Source of the DNA: Trichobilharzia regenti
Taxonomy: Eukaryota; Platyhelminthes; Trematoda; Strigeidida; Schistosomatidae
Assembly: GCA_944472135.2 (NCBI GenBank)
Contig: OX235270.1
Coordinates: 70,379,168-70,443,167 of the forward strand
Reading direction: 5' to 3'
DNA length: 64,000 nt
In this document: positions 11,115-24,624 of the stretch, one piece after another
How positions within the stretch are numbered: position 1 is the stretch's first letter
Layout of the letters: every line of letters begins with the position of its first letter
The notes under the pieces: model-generated
What the model was told of the DNA's origin: nothing
The model's input: only the letters and a program-made list of their open reading frames with translations
Databases searched by the model: none
Program-made: the position numbers and the translations under genes

Positions 11115-12945
11115 AGATAAACTTTCCACTAGTTTGCATGAAGTTTGTAGTAATTTATATGATCCTAATATGAATTATCTTATAGTCACATTTCAGAAGA
11201 CACTGTTTACAGTCTTTGTATTTCTCCCTAGAATATTTTGTAATTTTGTTTTAGGTAGTCAGTGAAGTAGATACAGCGTGAAAAATTAAATATCATTATA
11301 TCATAACTATGGTATCCGTCATTTACTCATAGATTCTTTATGCTCAACACATGAAGATTAACATGGCCATATGATTTCATCAGAAAACATGATGACAAAT
11401 CAAATGATGCTTTACTTTTCCTGTTGGTTATATTTACTGACCACACAGATTGGTTTGATCTCTAAGTTAACAGTTGTACTGTAGCACATCTTTAGTTGTT
11501 TTAAGTTGTAAGACGCTCACCTCAACTATAGTTTTGAGATCATAGTGACATTTTCAGGGTAACTAACACTGTTATTATCCGAATGTAATCACTGTTTAGG
11601 GCAAATTCACTTTACTTTACTCTATCGAACTCATTGCTACAAAATGATTGAAAGTCTTTTTCAGTAAAAAGACGAACGTGAAAACGTACTTCTGGAAGAA
11701 GTTTTATTGAGGAACATTTCGGTCATCTGAGGACATTTTGGAAGAATTATAGACGAGATGTACGCTAATGTACACTGAAACACAAAACTTCTAACCATAA
11801 TGATGACATCCACTTCTCAATGCTTGAACTAGCCCCCCCCTGTTTTATATAAATTATCTACTGATGAAAGTACAGAATTCGAAAAGTACTTCACTGTGAT
11901 GAATACGAGGGGAACAGATGAAGTCAGCATGAACTTAAATAAAAGCACACTGCCTCTAGCCACGGAGGCAGTTTTTCTTTCTTACCCTGAAACAAATATA
12001 TATATATATATATATAATTATTTCAGTCTGTCGCGATCTCCAATTCTAATGAGATCTTGAGCACATTCTTCCCCTCTTCATTGATATTCTAGTAACGAAA
12101 ACTACTTGTTTTTCAAGTGACTTCATTCTGTTCCACAATACAAATATTTATATATTGATTCACTACTGATAAAACCTCTTACTTTCGGCAACAAAACAAC
12201 TTCTGAAATCAAGACGTGACCCCAACTCAGAAGTCTTTTAAAATCCAATTGGTGCTTTCAAAGTGAGTTGGATTATGATATCTGAGCAACACTAGGGCAC
12301 TAACTGTTCGAAAATTCAAGTCAGTGCTGTGTGTCAAAAGAAATTCATTCAACTGTTGTTTATACTATGGCCATCCTAACCAGATATGACATATATGTCG
12401 TCCTTCCATCCACCTACACATATATATACTTTATGTTTTGCTGGTCTGATTTTTACCTGTGAAAATTTTTAACTCTGCTGCACACAGTAATGTTGTTCAT
12501 GAACATTGGTACGTTACTGGCTTAGAAAGTGCAAATATTTATCTATATAAATAATCAAATATTGTATTGAATCATTCATGAAATTAGTAATCTCGTGGTA
12601 AAGTTTCCCACTTTGTCACTTTTCACTTTATCAATGAGTGATACATAGAAGTGAATTTTTCCCCGTGAGTAGGAATAATATAAAACCGAAGGATTAAATC
12701 AGTCATAGTGATTTTTCTGAAAATTGAAGAGACTGACTGTCGGATGAAACTTTGTACATGGAATTAATTCGGAATTCATGTAATAGTGATCAGTCAACAC
12801 GTGGTCTGCATATCCTGAAAATTCTGTGATCACAGAAACAACAAACTAATGAGTGCAGCATAGGACTTGAGCAGTATGTCTTGCCTGTACTTCACTGCAT
12901 CATCATTTTTTACTGGCTCCATGAATGTCCTTGAGCCTTCATTCA
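11115..12945. other. intergenic, nothing recognised
   Basis: Contains a run of 8 or so C at about 11832-11840 and a TA run at about 11996-12016. No gene or element recognised. Confidence 0.5.
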
Positions 12946-12949
12946 ATTT

Positions 12950-13190
12950 TTTATGATCTCTTGCATATCATCGCCAGAACCCTGATTCGTTGCCTCTCGC
13001 TCGCGTTACATTTGAGGTCTGCTGTGTGATATCAATCAACTATTTCTTCAAAATAAGTTCAGTACATCACGATTTTCATCTTAATATTTGTTGGACAATA
13101 GGCTGTTGACTTTTAGACTGCAAAAGCTCCTCGTGGCTTTTTCTCTGCAGATGGTCATTTTTTTCACTTTAACCGGTTTTATTTACACAT
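12950..13190 (-). mobile_element. decayed RTE 3' end
   Basis: The minus strand keeps the RTE 3' blocks around 12980-13110 (the region equivalent to the TLRRLS/WIGHTLR segment) in degraded form. Confidence 0.5.
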
Positions 13191-13304
13191 TATTATTATT
13201 CTAGTGAGGTGTCGTAGCTAGAAGGGTCAACCATGTTAGATGAAGGATCAATTACTCGTCAGTGACATTTTTTGATGGTTGCGCTTTATACATGTATATG
13301 TTGC

Positions 13305-13495
13305 GAAACGCCAGGAGTTGGAATTCATAGACTATTTAATGGGGTCCCAGTGGCTGAATGGTCTACAAAATCGCCTTGTAATCGGAAGGTCATGGGTTCG
13401 AACTCCACTGGTGCGAACTGATAAAGAGTCCCATACTAAAATGAAGTAGTTGTCCTCTAACTTCTGTCAACTCTTGACCAAACCTGTAATATTAC
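13305..13495 (+). mobile_element. Sm-alpha-like SINE family B, decayed
   Basis: The head GGGTCCCAGTGGCTGAATGG and box B GGGTTCGAACTCC are clear. The hammerhead region is altered: the core reads CTGATAAAGA (insertion) and the 3' core reads ATGAAG. The body with CTCTAACTTCTGTCAACTC follows. Confidence 0.75.
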
Positions 13496-13844
13496 TATCA
13501 CATACTTTTTTCTTCGGTAAAGTTACCTTGACTTTACTGCCACCTTGGTATTGCTTTTGGAAATTTTTCTATACATGTCACTTGCCAAAATTATTCTGAT
13601 TGTTAATCTTACGTAATGGGCTACTTATAGTCAACATCTCTTTGAAGGATTTTAAATTTCTTTACATTTGTTTTCATCTTTAGAACGTCCCATAAAGTTA
13701 TATATATATATATATCGACAGAAAGCCTCGAGCCTAGGTTTTTTGCTAGTCGGAACTCAACAGCAAGGCGTATTTGCAACCTTGAAGGAACTCATGTCCC
13801 CTGTGAGATTAAAATTATCCAGTACGGCACAACATGAGGTCAGT

Positions 13845-14130
13845 CGCTAGCCCGAATAGCTCACTGGTAACATCTCTGACTGTGGCACAGAATGACACGT
13901 GTTCGAATCACAGAGTGGACATGGATTCCTTCAAGATTATATATACGCCTTACTGATGAGCGCCAACTAGTACAAAACCTAGGTCTAAGGTTTCCTGTCG
14001 ACTGCCTCTAACGGTCTGATTGGAACAATTCAGAGTGCAGTGCATCATGATAGCGAGCCACCTAGAATGGTGGTCACATTAAAAAACCTAACTGATAGAA
14101 TTCAGTCTGCAACAAACAAAGGAATATACA
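13845..14130 (+). mobile_element. tRNA-derived SINE family C carrying a hammerhead core
   Basis: The head differs from families A and B: AGCCCGAATAGCTCACTGG (box A) and GTGTTCGAATCACAG (box B). At 13948-13990 a hammerhead-like fold can be drawn: stem I CCTTA/TAAGG (5 perfect pairs), core CTGATGA, a decayed stem II (13960-13973), core AAA in place of GAA, stem III ACC/GGT, and cleavage-site C at 13985. The body ends with a block starting CTGATAGAATTCAGTC. Decayed relatives lie at 10965-11112 and 16905-17075. Confidence 0.7.
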
Positions 14131-14134
14131 CATT

Positions 14135-15285
14135 ACTCTAGTTACTAACTAGTGTGTAATGAAAATAAGATGCCTTCATTTAAGTTATTATACTAACACC
14201 CTTTTTTATATCAAAATACGTCCGTAAATTACAATCCCGAATATTCACAATAAAAATACTAATCTTTAGACAAATTCTATACAAAAGTGAGGTCTTTTTC
14301 TCAAACAAATCATATAGACAGTGATTTTATTGAGTTGTTTCTTAAATTTTAACCACTGATGATTGCATTGAATACGTGACATGAAAAACTTACTATGAAC
14401 AGAAATGTTTCTGATCAAGTTCGGGATGGAATTTTCAATCTTCATAAAGAAGTCAATTTTTTTCAATTTGGTCTAAGCAAAAAAAGTCAGCTTAGATGAA
14501 AAAAAGACATATGTTATTTCTTATCTTTATTCTATAGTGTGGCCAATAAGCAGCCGGAATTATTACTAATTTCTGTTAATTTCCTTCTCTTGATGGTTAA
14601 TCGTCAAATAATTAAAGATTTCAAACAAATATTACTGAATTAAATATGCACAGTAATGGGAATACTTTAAATTTAGAAATATATAAAAGGTCTTCACGAA
14701 TAGCGAAAGCCACTTTTGCAGCCAAGGCAACATAGTGTCTTTCAGAGTTAACGGGACCAACATATTGCAGGGTAACTTGAAGAATTATTTATTCTTCAGT
14801 CATCATTAGTAAAATGCTTTTGTAAGTCAAAGGGACAACGTGACAAGTTTACTTTTTATTCAAATAATATTCAGTTAGGAAGTACTTGCAACAATAAGAA
14901 TAAAACGCAGCTATGAAAAAAAAAACATTTTCAAATGTAATAACGTTTAGCCAAATCTGAAAATGAGGTGTTTATCTTAAGCTGTTAATGTATGTTTAGA
15001 AATTTAATGCTTACAATCACAGGCTCATTTCAAAGACACTTTTTATAAATTAGTCAAAGGAGCTTTAAAACAAGTTTCTTATGATAAATGACTTCCTTTG
15101 AATGTAACCTTTCTCACCATGACTAAGTGTTACACACTCATAATATGGACAGATGCAACGCAGTCACTTATTGCCTGAAGTTTTTAAAAATGACAGCATT
15201 AATTTTAAGAGCCTTTAATATTTTCCCATTTTACCGTTCTATACGGCTTGAATTGTAAACTTTGTGCATTAAACATCTGCGAGGT
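14135..15285. other. intergenic, nothing recognised
   Basis: AT-rich sequence; the open frame at 14266-14466 (minus) has no recognisable motif. Confidence 0.5.
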
Positions 15286-15291
15286 TATTTT

Positions 15292-16325
15292 AATTGTTAT
15301 TCCCCTGAGTTCTGAGTGGAACGTAGGTCTTCAGCAGTACATCTTTACTTTACACTTTCCTCTGCCGTCTTTTATACCTGGCTACACGGCCAGCCACATA
15401 TCGTAATTTTCAATTCAGGTTCTACTTGAGAGCCTGATGCGCGATTTAACTCATCGGCCTCCTCAGTGTGTCTAGTCCATCTCCATTTCCTTCTGCATTT
15501 TTTCTGGATATTTGTTTCTTGGTTGATTTGTGATATGTATCCATATATGTATATATATATATGTGTATGGTGGTCTCTCTTTCTGTTGCTCTCTTAGTCT
15601 GTGACCATTTCACTTTGATGAACCTGTCTCCTTTAACAATGTATATTCCCCTTATATTATATATAATATGTGTGTTTGTTGCCAGTCTGATCTTGGTGAT
15701 ATATATATCCATATAATATGTGTGTTTGTTGACATGTCTGCTATATTTTGCTATGTATATATGGATCGATACTCCATTATAATTAGCCAATCATGTTAAG
15801 ACTGTCTATTGATTTGTTCACACACTTGTTTGGACATTCATATATATTTTTGCTCTCACACTCTTGTGTGACTTATTGATTCTCCTTGTGTTTGGAAAAT
15901 AGAAGTATCATCGCAAACCTAGTGGTCTTCTGATTTCCGTTTTTCTTACTTCAGGACTATTAATTTCTCGACCAGTACACAACAATAATTTGGCGACGAG
16001 TACATAATACTTTGTCACCAGACTTCCTTGCTACTAATCCTCGTGACTGGCTCTATTGTCTTCAGTATAGACTGAAGGCAACTGATGATGAAAGTTATCG
16101 GCTTGGTGGAAATAGTTTGAGTAACACACCATCCAAGTCTTTTGAACCATATATAGGCAACATTTGACTTGAAATTAATGCTGAGGATCCAGATCTTGTT
16201 GCATTTGTTGAGTGCATTTGCTTTCCACACTGAATTTGGAAGAATGAAGGCCTGTTTCGCTTTCCCAATTCTGGCTTTGAAATTAGGAGAACAGATTCTG
16301 TATACACTGTCGTAAAACTGATTAA
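15292..16325 (-). mobile_element. RTE 3' end, split by an LTR-like insertion
   Basis: Two blocks of one RTE 3' region on the minus strand: 15292-15527 (terminal block starting at the TTCCACTCAGAA-type 3' end) and 16015-16320 (the upstream part with the AFILPNS and Y-G-S areas). They are separated by about 490 bases of unrelated sequence. The order and orientation agree with a single copy interrupted by an insertion. Confidence 0.65.
15528..16010 (+). mobile_element. LTR-like insertion with primer-binding-site-like end
   Basis: The insert starts TGTGATATG and has a TA-rich interior with a repeated ATAATATGTGTGTTTGTTG (about 15661 and 15715). It ends ...ACACAACA at about 15984, followed by AATTTGGCGACGAG, which resembles the start of a Ty3/Gypsy primer-binding site just after a 5' LTR. 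TG...CA ends fit an LTR of about 455 bases. No second LTR or coding region is present, and no target duplication is clear. Could instead be an unrelated repeat. Confidence 0.4.
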
Positions 16326-16329
16326 ACAT

Positions 16330-16900
16330 ACACACACATTTATACAGGTGCTTAAGAAATATTTACCTGTGGAAGGTTTACTTCGATGAAAATCATCTCA
16401 TATATGTTTTTGTAGGCTGTCTTCCGTAGATCTGATAATTTCATAACATAACTCTAAACTCATCTGACATAGTGCATCAAATGTCAGTTAGAAACAAGTT
16501 ACTTGACTGGTTAGTTATTATTCAATGCCTACTTGATTGATAGTAGCTAATTAAAGTGGTGAAGTTGAAATCACAGTAGGTGGTTCGCGTATCGATTGTT
16601 TTTTCCAAATGCCTTACTGTTAGTGTACGTCTGCGAATGAACAAAATGCCTACCTACTTTTCAGTTCTGATGGCTGATAAAAGCGATGAATTCTAAATTC
16701 GACCAGACAACCTATTTCAAAGTAAATCGACAAGTCCTCCTATCAGATACATAATTAAAACAAAATCACAAACATATAAATTAGTTTGGAGAAGATATGA
16801 ACCTCATAAAAGATGTTTGTGCTTCAGAGTGATTTGTAAAGTAATAGCTGCTTAGAATTCCCCACCCCATTCCTAAAAATATAGATAAAGTAACTTGAAT
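16330..16900. other. intergenic, nothing recognised
   Basis: No element or gene recognised. Confidence 0.5.
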
Positions 16901-16904
16901 TCGT

Positions 16905-17075
16905 CTGGTTGCCAGTACTGTGCCAACACTCAAGAAGTTTAGATCTAGGAATTCCTGTCGATTGCTTTCACTCACTTAACACCAGTTCAAACTGCACTAT
17001 AGTAGTAAGTTATTTAGCTTGATGATCAGATTTCAAAACCGACTGATAGAATTCAGTCAGCACCAATACCAAACA
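16905..17075 (+). mobile_element. SINE family C relic
   Basis: Aligns by eye to 13945-14122: CTGTGCCAACACTC in place of the hammerhead core, then AGATCTAGGAATTCCTGTCG, then a CTGATAGAATTCAGTCAG-type end. The head is lost. Confidence 0.6.
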
Positions 17076-17079
17076 CTGT

Positions 17080-17395
17080 TTTCATGGTATGCAAGTAACC
17101 AATCAGCGTTCCTTGTTTGGTTATCATGTAAATGGATGATGTGTATCGCACTTAATACGTGGAAGTAATAGTGAGCCATTCATTTCATTCCATACATTTA
17201 TATGATCCCCAGCAACCTTAAGCGAGTGAAAACACAACCTCTTCAAAATTAAATTGCGTTTATAGATATTAGAACCCCCATCGTCCAGAATCATGGTGGC
17301 AATTATTTACCACTCAGAGCATTTGTAACCAGTACGTTTGTTCGTTGCCCGTAAAAACCGTAGCATATTAAGGTAAAAAGAAATATCTGTGATTT
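17080..17395. other. intergenic, nothing recognised
   Basis: No element or gene recognised. Confidence 0.4.
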
Positions 17396-17396
17396 A

Positions 17397-17725
17397 TTTT
17401 AGAATGAAGTTGCCTGGAGCTCTAATCAGAAGTCATGACCATTGAAGGGGGGTCCAGGAGGTTGGGTCTGGAAAAGATTTTCGCCGACGACATTGGCCAG
17501 CAATGGTGCTATATAATCCAAAATGACAGAAACTAGAATCCATGGATCGTTGGATTCCGTTCCAGCGACTGAGTCGTCAGCAAGTCCATCTAGGAACTTA
17601 AAGTTCACTGGTTCTACCCTTAACAGGTGCATACTGCTCAAAAGTCCCAAACTAGAACAAAACAGCTCTTTAGTAGTTCTTAGTTTTCAGTGGTTCTACA
17701 ACTGATGCTTAACTTAAAGCACTTT
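17397..17725 (+). mobile_element. Sm-alpha-like SINE family B, long form, decayed
   Basis: Starts with the 5' extension also seen at 28972-29100 (GTTGCCTGGAGCTCTAATC, then GACATTGGCCAGCAATGG). Next come a badly degraded tRNA-like head and a hammerhead remnant GCATACTGCTCAAAAGTCCC with ACAAAACAGC. The extension upstream of the tRNA-like head is present in at least three copies, so it is part of the repeat. Confidence 0.65.
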
Positions 17726-17729
17726 GTTC

Positions 17730-20700
17730 TAACTAACATTGGTATGAGTTTACAAATCCATTGATTTATAAGGAAAACAGTTTCCTGATTGCGTTTAACA
17801 TTAAAAGTATTTAGTTATTAGACTATATAGGATCACCTTGGTTAGATAGACTATTATTAACTTAGCCAATCAATGTTAGTTGGAAGTAAAACGAACTTAT
17901 AGGTCTTAGCAGTGTTCGAGCCAGTAAGTATCTGTTCAAGTGTTCAGTTAAAACACAGAATCACTCTTTCGCTTTCGTTGGTGTGTTAGCATTCATCCTG
18001 TTCATAAGATTGATATCAGTAGCAATAATATTTGGCCATTAAAACTCTTACAAGTTTCACAGAATTTGTAATTTCTCTCAGTCAAAGAAGTCATAGTTTT
18101 AAAATAATGAATTTTTGTTGTTTACTTGCCAATTGTCAAAGTCTTGGAGTAAAATTTAAGTGTGATACGCCCAACGAGAAATGTTAAGTATAAACAAATT
18201 GTTTTCATAACTACATTTACGTGATAAACAAAAAGAAGGAATTATTTAAAAAAATTTTCATGACCTCAAAATAACCTTGGTGTATGAAGGTTTAAGGGAT
18301 AAAGAGGGATAGAAGAATACGGAAACAGTGCAGACTAATAATAATAAATTTAATCAGCATAACTGGTTTTCTAACAGATCTGAATTCAGAGAATTACTAG
18401 GTTTTATGATGATAATAAAATGTTCGTATTAAATAATTAGGGAGTGAAAAAGTTTCAAGCATGCAGTCGACTATAATTAAGATTGAATTTTTTAGATTGG
18501 TAGACGTTTGCGAGCCAGTAGAACTGTCTTCTTCTAATCCTGAATAACTTTCACGCCTTTTGAATCCAGAAAAGTTTCAGCTAGTGATTGGTATATTTTA
18601 AAGAGTACCACCTCATTCCTAGATTGGGTGGAACAATATGTCACGATTTGATAATATATGTCTCCATTGGATATTATGGTATATACGTAATACAATAATG
18701 AAGCTTCCTTTTTGAACACAGGGCATATATAAGAGAGTGGCTCCATTTAAGCTATTTATTTCCATAATGTAAAGTCACACATATTTTTACACTTAAAATA
18801 ATTGAAAGAAACTGCATAATGCGAAAAGTAGTCCTTCTAGTATGCATAAAGTCTAAGCTAAAGATGCTGAACACCTGAATGCGTGTTTATCTGCTCAGGT
18901 GCTCACGTGAATCAGGTCTCGCCAACTGTTCTCGATGTTTCCTTTGTAAAAGTCTACCGTCTTAGGCTTTACTAATAAGCCATGGATGACTGTTAAATTC
19001 ACAGACTACACATGCTTTTGTAAAGGGAATTTCAAATCAGGTGTATGACTGAAAACTCTTTAAAATTCTCACTACAAAGCTTATTCATCTGGGTTTTTTG
19101 CTGTGTATAAACACCTTATATTTTTCCTTTGTAGTTCTTTTCTTTTACCACACTGAGTCTTGTGTCGTTATGTTATTTATATCTACTTCTCTAAATGTAG
19201 TTTTAGCTGTATCAGCTTATACAACTTTATTACCCTATTTCATAGTGTTTGAACTACCCTTGAAATTTAAACCTGCTGAGATGCCATTCTTAAGCATTTC
19301 CTTTCTGTATCATATGAAAGATTGTACAGCTATAGACTAAAATCATTAGAAAAAATAACTATTTTCTGAGTAACTTGTTTGTTTAATCATTGCCTATACT
19401 AACAAAAGCCAGTTAGCCTGTGACTAAATGCATTATCCACATTGTAAGTATTTTACGGTGTATATTTTATAGCCTATAAATAGTTGTATAATAATACAGA
19501 TGAGTTATCACAATAGATAGCGTCAACAAAATTTAATATTTATACAACAATGAAGGCGCTTCAGAAATTTCTGAATATCTGTGCAAGTCCTTACAAACTA
19601 ACAGAAGTTACTAGGTAGAATTAAGAGTAAACTAAACCGTGTGAAATGAACAAACTAGAGCTTGTTTTAACTGACTTCTAAATAGACAATAAACCCGAAT
19701 ATTAACGACAAAAATGAATTCAGATACCACTTCATAATGCGGATAAATCACAGATTACGGAAAGTTATGTACCCAGTGGAAAAAAATAAAGGAAATACAG
19801 AAGATGGATTATAAATTATGGAAAGGAGAAGGATGAATGAAAAAATAATTACATTCAAGACTACTCTTATTGGATCCCTACCATTTCCAGAATTCTGTGG
19901 GTGTGGATTGCCATCCAGTACAATATGAATTTAAGTTACAAAATCCACTGAAGCGACACCAAGTCCCTCCGTGGAGGAAAGGAAGCGAATAGTTCAACGC
20001 CTTTATCTTGGTACCAGATGGTGTTTAGTCTATTTGTGGTCTGAAGCAATACTAATAGGCATGTTCTTCGCGTTGTACAACACTTTTTGCAATTAGTTAA
20101 TCACAAAAAGCATGGATATTTTTATATTCTTTTTGTAATCATAAATTTTTTTGTTTATAGCTAATCTGAACGTTTGGCAACATCACAACACAATTCCTCA
20201 ATTATCTGACTGACATTAATAAAGCATAAATTGTTCGTATAATCGTGGTTTAAATCGTATCATCTAGTCGAAAGGTTGATGTGTTATTTACACTTATATA
20301 AGAAATATATGGTACTTATAGTTAAGAACATTTTTTTTCGAGTTGTTTTATCTGTAGTACACTTGTAGGTGTCCAAACAAAGCCGAGATTAAATGGTTCG
20401 AAAACAAATTAGGCATTTGACGTTCTACGATCTAATACAGTCAACAAATATATGGTATGTATCTCTGTGTTACGTATACACATGATGTTTTTTTAATAAT
20501 CCATATGCTTATCGAATGCAACAGTATTCACATATATGTTATCTCCACTGAATCATATACCTGACAATAAAGAATTAGTTCATGCAGAAAAAAGCTATCA
20601 TCGACTTCTACATTCTAAAAGGTGCTTTTAGCACTAATTAGTCAAATTTCAGTGAAAACAACACTGTTTTGTTTTTCATTCATTAGGAAACAACAACTTC

Positions 20701-21878
20701 TTATAATAATATTGTGCATTGGTCTACTGAATTTGTGGATAGATAATTATATAGGCTATCATTTATGTATATTGCCTATCGCTAAAGGGAAGTTTTCCTC
20801 ACTTGGTTGGAAAATGATTGCAAACGAAATAACAACTTAGATCACAGTTGAATTTCAACTAGGGGTATCTGGACTAGTGGCTCAAACTTCTGGTCATTGT
20901 GCTAAATGCTATTTCACAAAGACCATTCACCTCTCAAATACGCATACTTCTTGATCATGAATCTCTGCACAGACATGAAATGTGAAGACAGTCGACTATA
21001 ATTATTGTAAATCATAAGCACAGATGGTTAAGCTAATAAGATTGTTCTTTTATTCAGATTAGTCTACAGACAATAGTTATGAGCAGATCGGTGACAAAGG
21101 TGAAGACAGTTGACACTTTTCAAAAATGGAAGATATAAAAAATATTCGTGTATTAATTACCTAATAAATTGATAGACAGATATCTGAATTTTAATTTACG
21201 CCACCTGTTGATGTCAACGTCTATCAATTTTTTTCTTTATCACATTTAACTTTTAGGAGTACAATTTATTATGCACATTTTCGTTATTAATATTAACTAA
21301 GTCATATTTTCATCAGTATCTTATGACTTAGAAGATAAACGCGCTAGTTTTCTCTTCATTACCATAGTTTAATGAGCTTTCTTAATGACTGAACGTATAG
21401 TAAAATGTGGAATAGGGATTTTAATTTAACCTTGCATCTATTTCATCTCCACTAGTCATCACTCCAACTTCCCGTCATTCTGGTTGCTCATATTTATCTC
21501 TGACAGTCTGAACAACAGTTCTAGTGGAAGCTGATGGACCTAGAGTTGAAGGAGGGGGGGGGTGGTAGTTGATTGTGGGTGGACAAGTGTTTTTAATTAC
21601 TGTCAGGTTAATTATATTTCTTTTTTAAATAACAGTGACCTCATATTTTCTATCTAAGCATCAGGTATTGAAGCGAACATTTCTCCAGTATCTGAAAGTA
21701 TGCAGTAGAAGCGTCATAGATTCACAGACTCACACACTTACATACATTCAAAACAAAAACAGATCCCCCAATGACTTAATCAGTAATATAATTAGGCTAA
21801 GGGTTAACGATAAAACATAGTGTATGCTCATTCTTTCTGTCTTTTCTAGATGACGTATATGAATGAATTAAAGCATAA

Positions 21879-21919
<41 letters not shown>

Positions 21920-24040
21920 AACAAGCGACTGAATAAATGTGTGGGTGAGTTATTTAGCTAGTGATTATGTTAATGAATGAGTGAGTGAATGAATGGACAG
22001 ACTAACAAAATAAACTCTAGAAGTTATGTTCATCGATCTAATGTTGAAATTTAGGTGTGACTGTTAACTGCATTTTTGTTTCACATACATATTGATTATT
22101 TCTTTAATTGTTTTAGCAACTAACTTTTTTCTCCTTTCTTTCTGTCTTTCTACCTCTGTCTCTGTCTGTCTTCCTCCTTCCAGTTCCACTGCAGTGCAGG
22201 GTTGAGTGGAGACTTGTCATCTCATGTATACAGATGTAACTGAAATAAAAAAAAATCATTTTCCAAGTCATTGATCAGAAGTTACTCTTTCTTTTCATAT
22301 TAATAAAAAGATATCTTGTAGACATAATGCACAGACACTGTAGTAAAGTCATTGTGTGGCATGCTTTACTAACAAAAATTTGTAAGTAGTGTATTGTGCT
22401 CTTAATGTCTTCTACAAGAATCTTGAATACCAGAGTGACGGATTACATTGCTAAGAGGAGAAATAAAAGATCCTTTTGAAAAATTATAAAACTCATGCAA
22501 GGAAGACAAAGAAAGACAAGATATGAAGAACTCGTGAAAATGGAAATTCCTGGGCAAGTTTTCTGTATATCCTGTGAGAAATTAACAACTTCAGCTACTG
22601 AATATTATTCAGTCCTGCCAGTATACTTATCGTTGTTTCTCTCCTATTTTACACTTCAAGTACCTTCATCTGTACTTCAGATGACTGTTTATCAATGCAT
22701 CATGCGCACAGAAGACGAAATCTGAGTTTTCTTTCATCTAACAGTTAGACTGGAGTTGTTGTTCAGTCAGTGTGAACAAGCAACTCTACAGTCAGGTTAC
22801 GCCTGCTCGGTTGAACAAACTAGAATGTGAAATAAAATATCATGGCTTTATCATTCAACATACCCTACATTTAAAGAATTAGTGCATCACTGCTATTTAT
22901 CATGCTGATGTTCACTTACAAACTGTTTCTTTAGTTATTTTATTATTTCTTTTCTAATTTAAAATTGTCAGTAGGCTGAACATTTCACCTCACTAGTATT
23001 TTCTTTTATTCATCATAATAACTAACTATGTAAGACAGCAGGCACATATTTGTTCAATTTAGAAGGCATAGACTTCATGGGGCTGACAGATAAAACTTAT
23101 TGCAGTCTCCTAAAACATTGATTTAGTATTTGTCAATTAACTGAGCAAAAAGTGAATCCACATTGTATATCCTTATGTTAACGTGTTATTTGTGATATTT
23201 TTCAAACAAAGTAATTAAACTATTGGTAACTTTATTAATATAACATTTATTGATTCGTCTGGTGAATCGATTCATTGAACTTAAAAAGAGGGTAGTTTAA
23301 TACATAATTGCAACAACTAACACATAGCAGATATAATGGCTTATGAAAAAAGAAATTGGAATCCATGAGAGTTAAAATATATCATAGTCATAATCTACTG
23401 CAATTTGACATAGGTATGTATGAAAAGGCCTGAGGTGCATAGCGAAAAATCATTTATTGAAACATTTCTCAAGCGGGCCTTAGATGGCAATAAACTCTCA
23501 GGTACTTAGAAGTTACAGTGCTGTGTCATAACTGATTAGAGGAAGACATAAGAGTGGTTATTAAACTCTGATTTGTACACGTCGTTCTTAGGCTGTTAAT
23601 AAAATCCAGTAACAAAATATCTTCCCCCATCTTGATACAACCAAAATATGTAACACTGATATTGAAAAGTGTGACTCTATTAACAGAAACATTAGCACAA
23701 TGTCCAAATCTTAAGGTTTCACGGTAAAATTAACAGGTCCACAGGGTTCATTTAGACGAATCTACTGTTCCTACCATCACTGTGGAACTCACTTGAATGA
23801 AATATATATCGTAGTAATACTAGAGTTACAGTTACTGACTTGAAATCACGTCTGTGTCGAATCTCGCAGAAGCATACCACAGCATACCTCCGTTTTTTTA
23901 AGACAACAGTGAACATGACCTAAAGTCATTTTTTGCTCATAGACATCATTCTTTGAGGTAGATGATTAGACTAATTCTCTTCAGGCCTTAAACTGCAGTA
24001 TATTGACATTCATTTACACTATAAATGACTATGACTAGAT
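17730..24040. other. 6.3 kb unique AT-rich sequence, no gene recognised
   Basis: No transposon or gene signature found. It holds a TA run of about 35 bases at 21883-21917 and a G run at about 21555-21562. Open frames at 19098-19340 and 20622-20840 are hydrophobic and A/T-driven. The 76-codon frame at 22495-22725 has no motif I recognise. Introns of a gene with exons outside the window cannot be excluded. Confidence 0.4.
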
Positions 24041-24044
24041 GTTT

Positions 24045-24152
24045 ACCCACTCAACAAAAGCGGAATTAAATTAAATCACTTGCCACACCCATCCGATGTA
24101 TCTCTAGGCCCCACGTTCTCCAAACAGAATTAGATATTCTAAGAGAAATCTT
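24045..24152 (+). mobile_element. Penelope-like element fragment
   Basis: About 108 bases nearly identical to 32847-32952 in the longer Penelope-like copy, from CCACTCAACAAAAGCGG through the block ending AGAGAAATCTTC. Beyond 24152 the sequences diverge. The fragment lies between the RT domain and the GIY-YIG region of the element. Confidence 0.75.
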
Positions 24153-24159
24153 CGATATA

Positions 24160-24620
24160 AATGAACGCGGGCTCTTCGATCAGTGCGTTACTTTTTGATG
24201 TGAATTATAAAACTCTCATTTCTTTGCTATTGTTCACCACGAAGTTCTGGAAATTATTGAATTCCGCTAACTTTCGAACGCTTAAACTCTTGATTTACTA
24301 TTATTGACTACTAATACCTATAACAAAGTTTGTGGACATTTGTATCTTTTAACAACAACTCATATGTAAAATTGTATATATTATTGGATTTATATGTTCA
24401 AGTTGGCCCAAGTCAGTGAGTCTGTGATTTTGGTATCATTTTAGTTAACTGTGCTGAACTATATTGCATGTTTTTTTATTGCATCGTCGTTGTCGCTTTT
24501 TGCCCTTTTTGCTGTGAATTGTTTTCCTTTGTTGGTGTTGTTCTGATTGTTTTATCCCTTGTTATCTGATTTTAAGGAGAGCAACCCAAAAGGTCGCTTC
24601 TCTCTAAACTTTATCTTAAT
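24160..24620. other. sequence upstream of RTE, nothing firm
   Basis: Not recognised; the part from about 24570 could be 5' UTR of the adjoining RTE copy, but I cannot place its start. Confidence 0.35.
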
Positions 24621-24624
24621 GTAA

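Noticed and set aside
11640..11770. Hammerhead-like order on the minus strand (CAGATGA, CC, GAAAT, GTTC)
   Set aside because: No stem II and no convincing stem I or III could be drawn.
15446..15790. 114-codon minus frame rich in Tyr/Ile/His
   Set aside because: Crosses the RTE/LTR-like junction and is driven by TA repeats.
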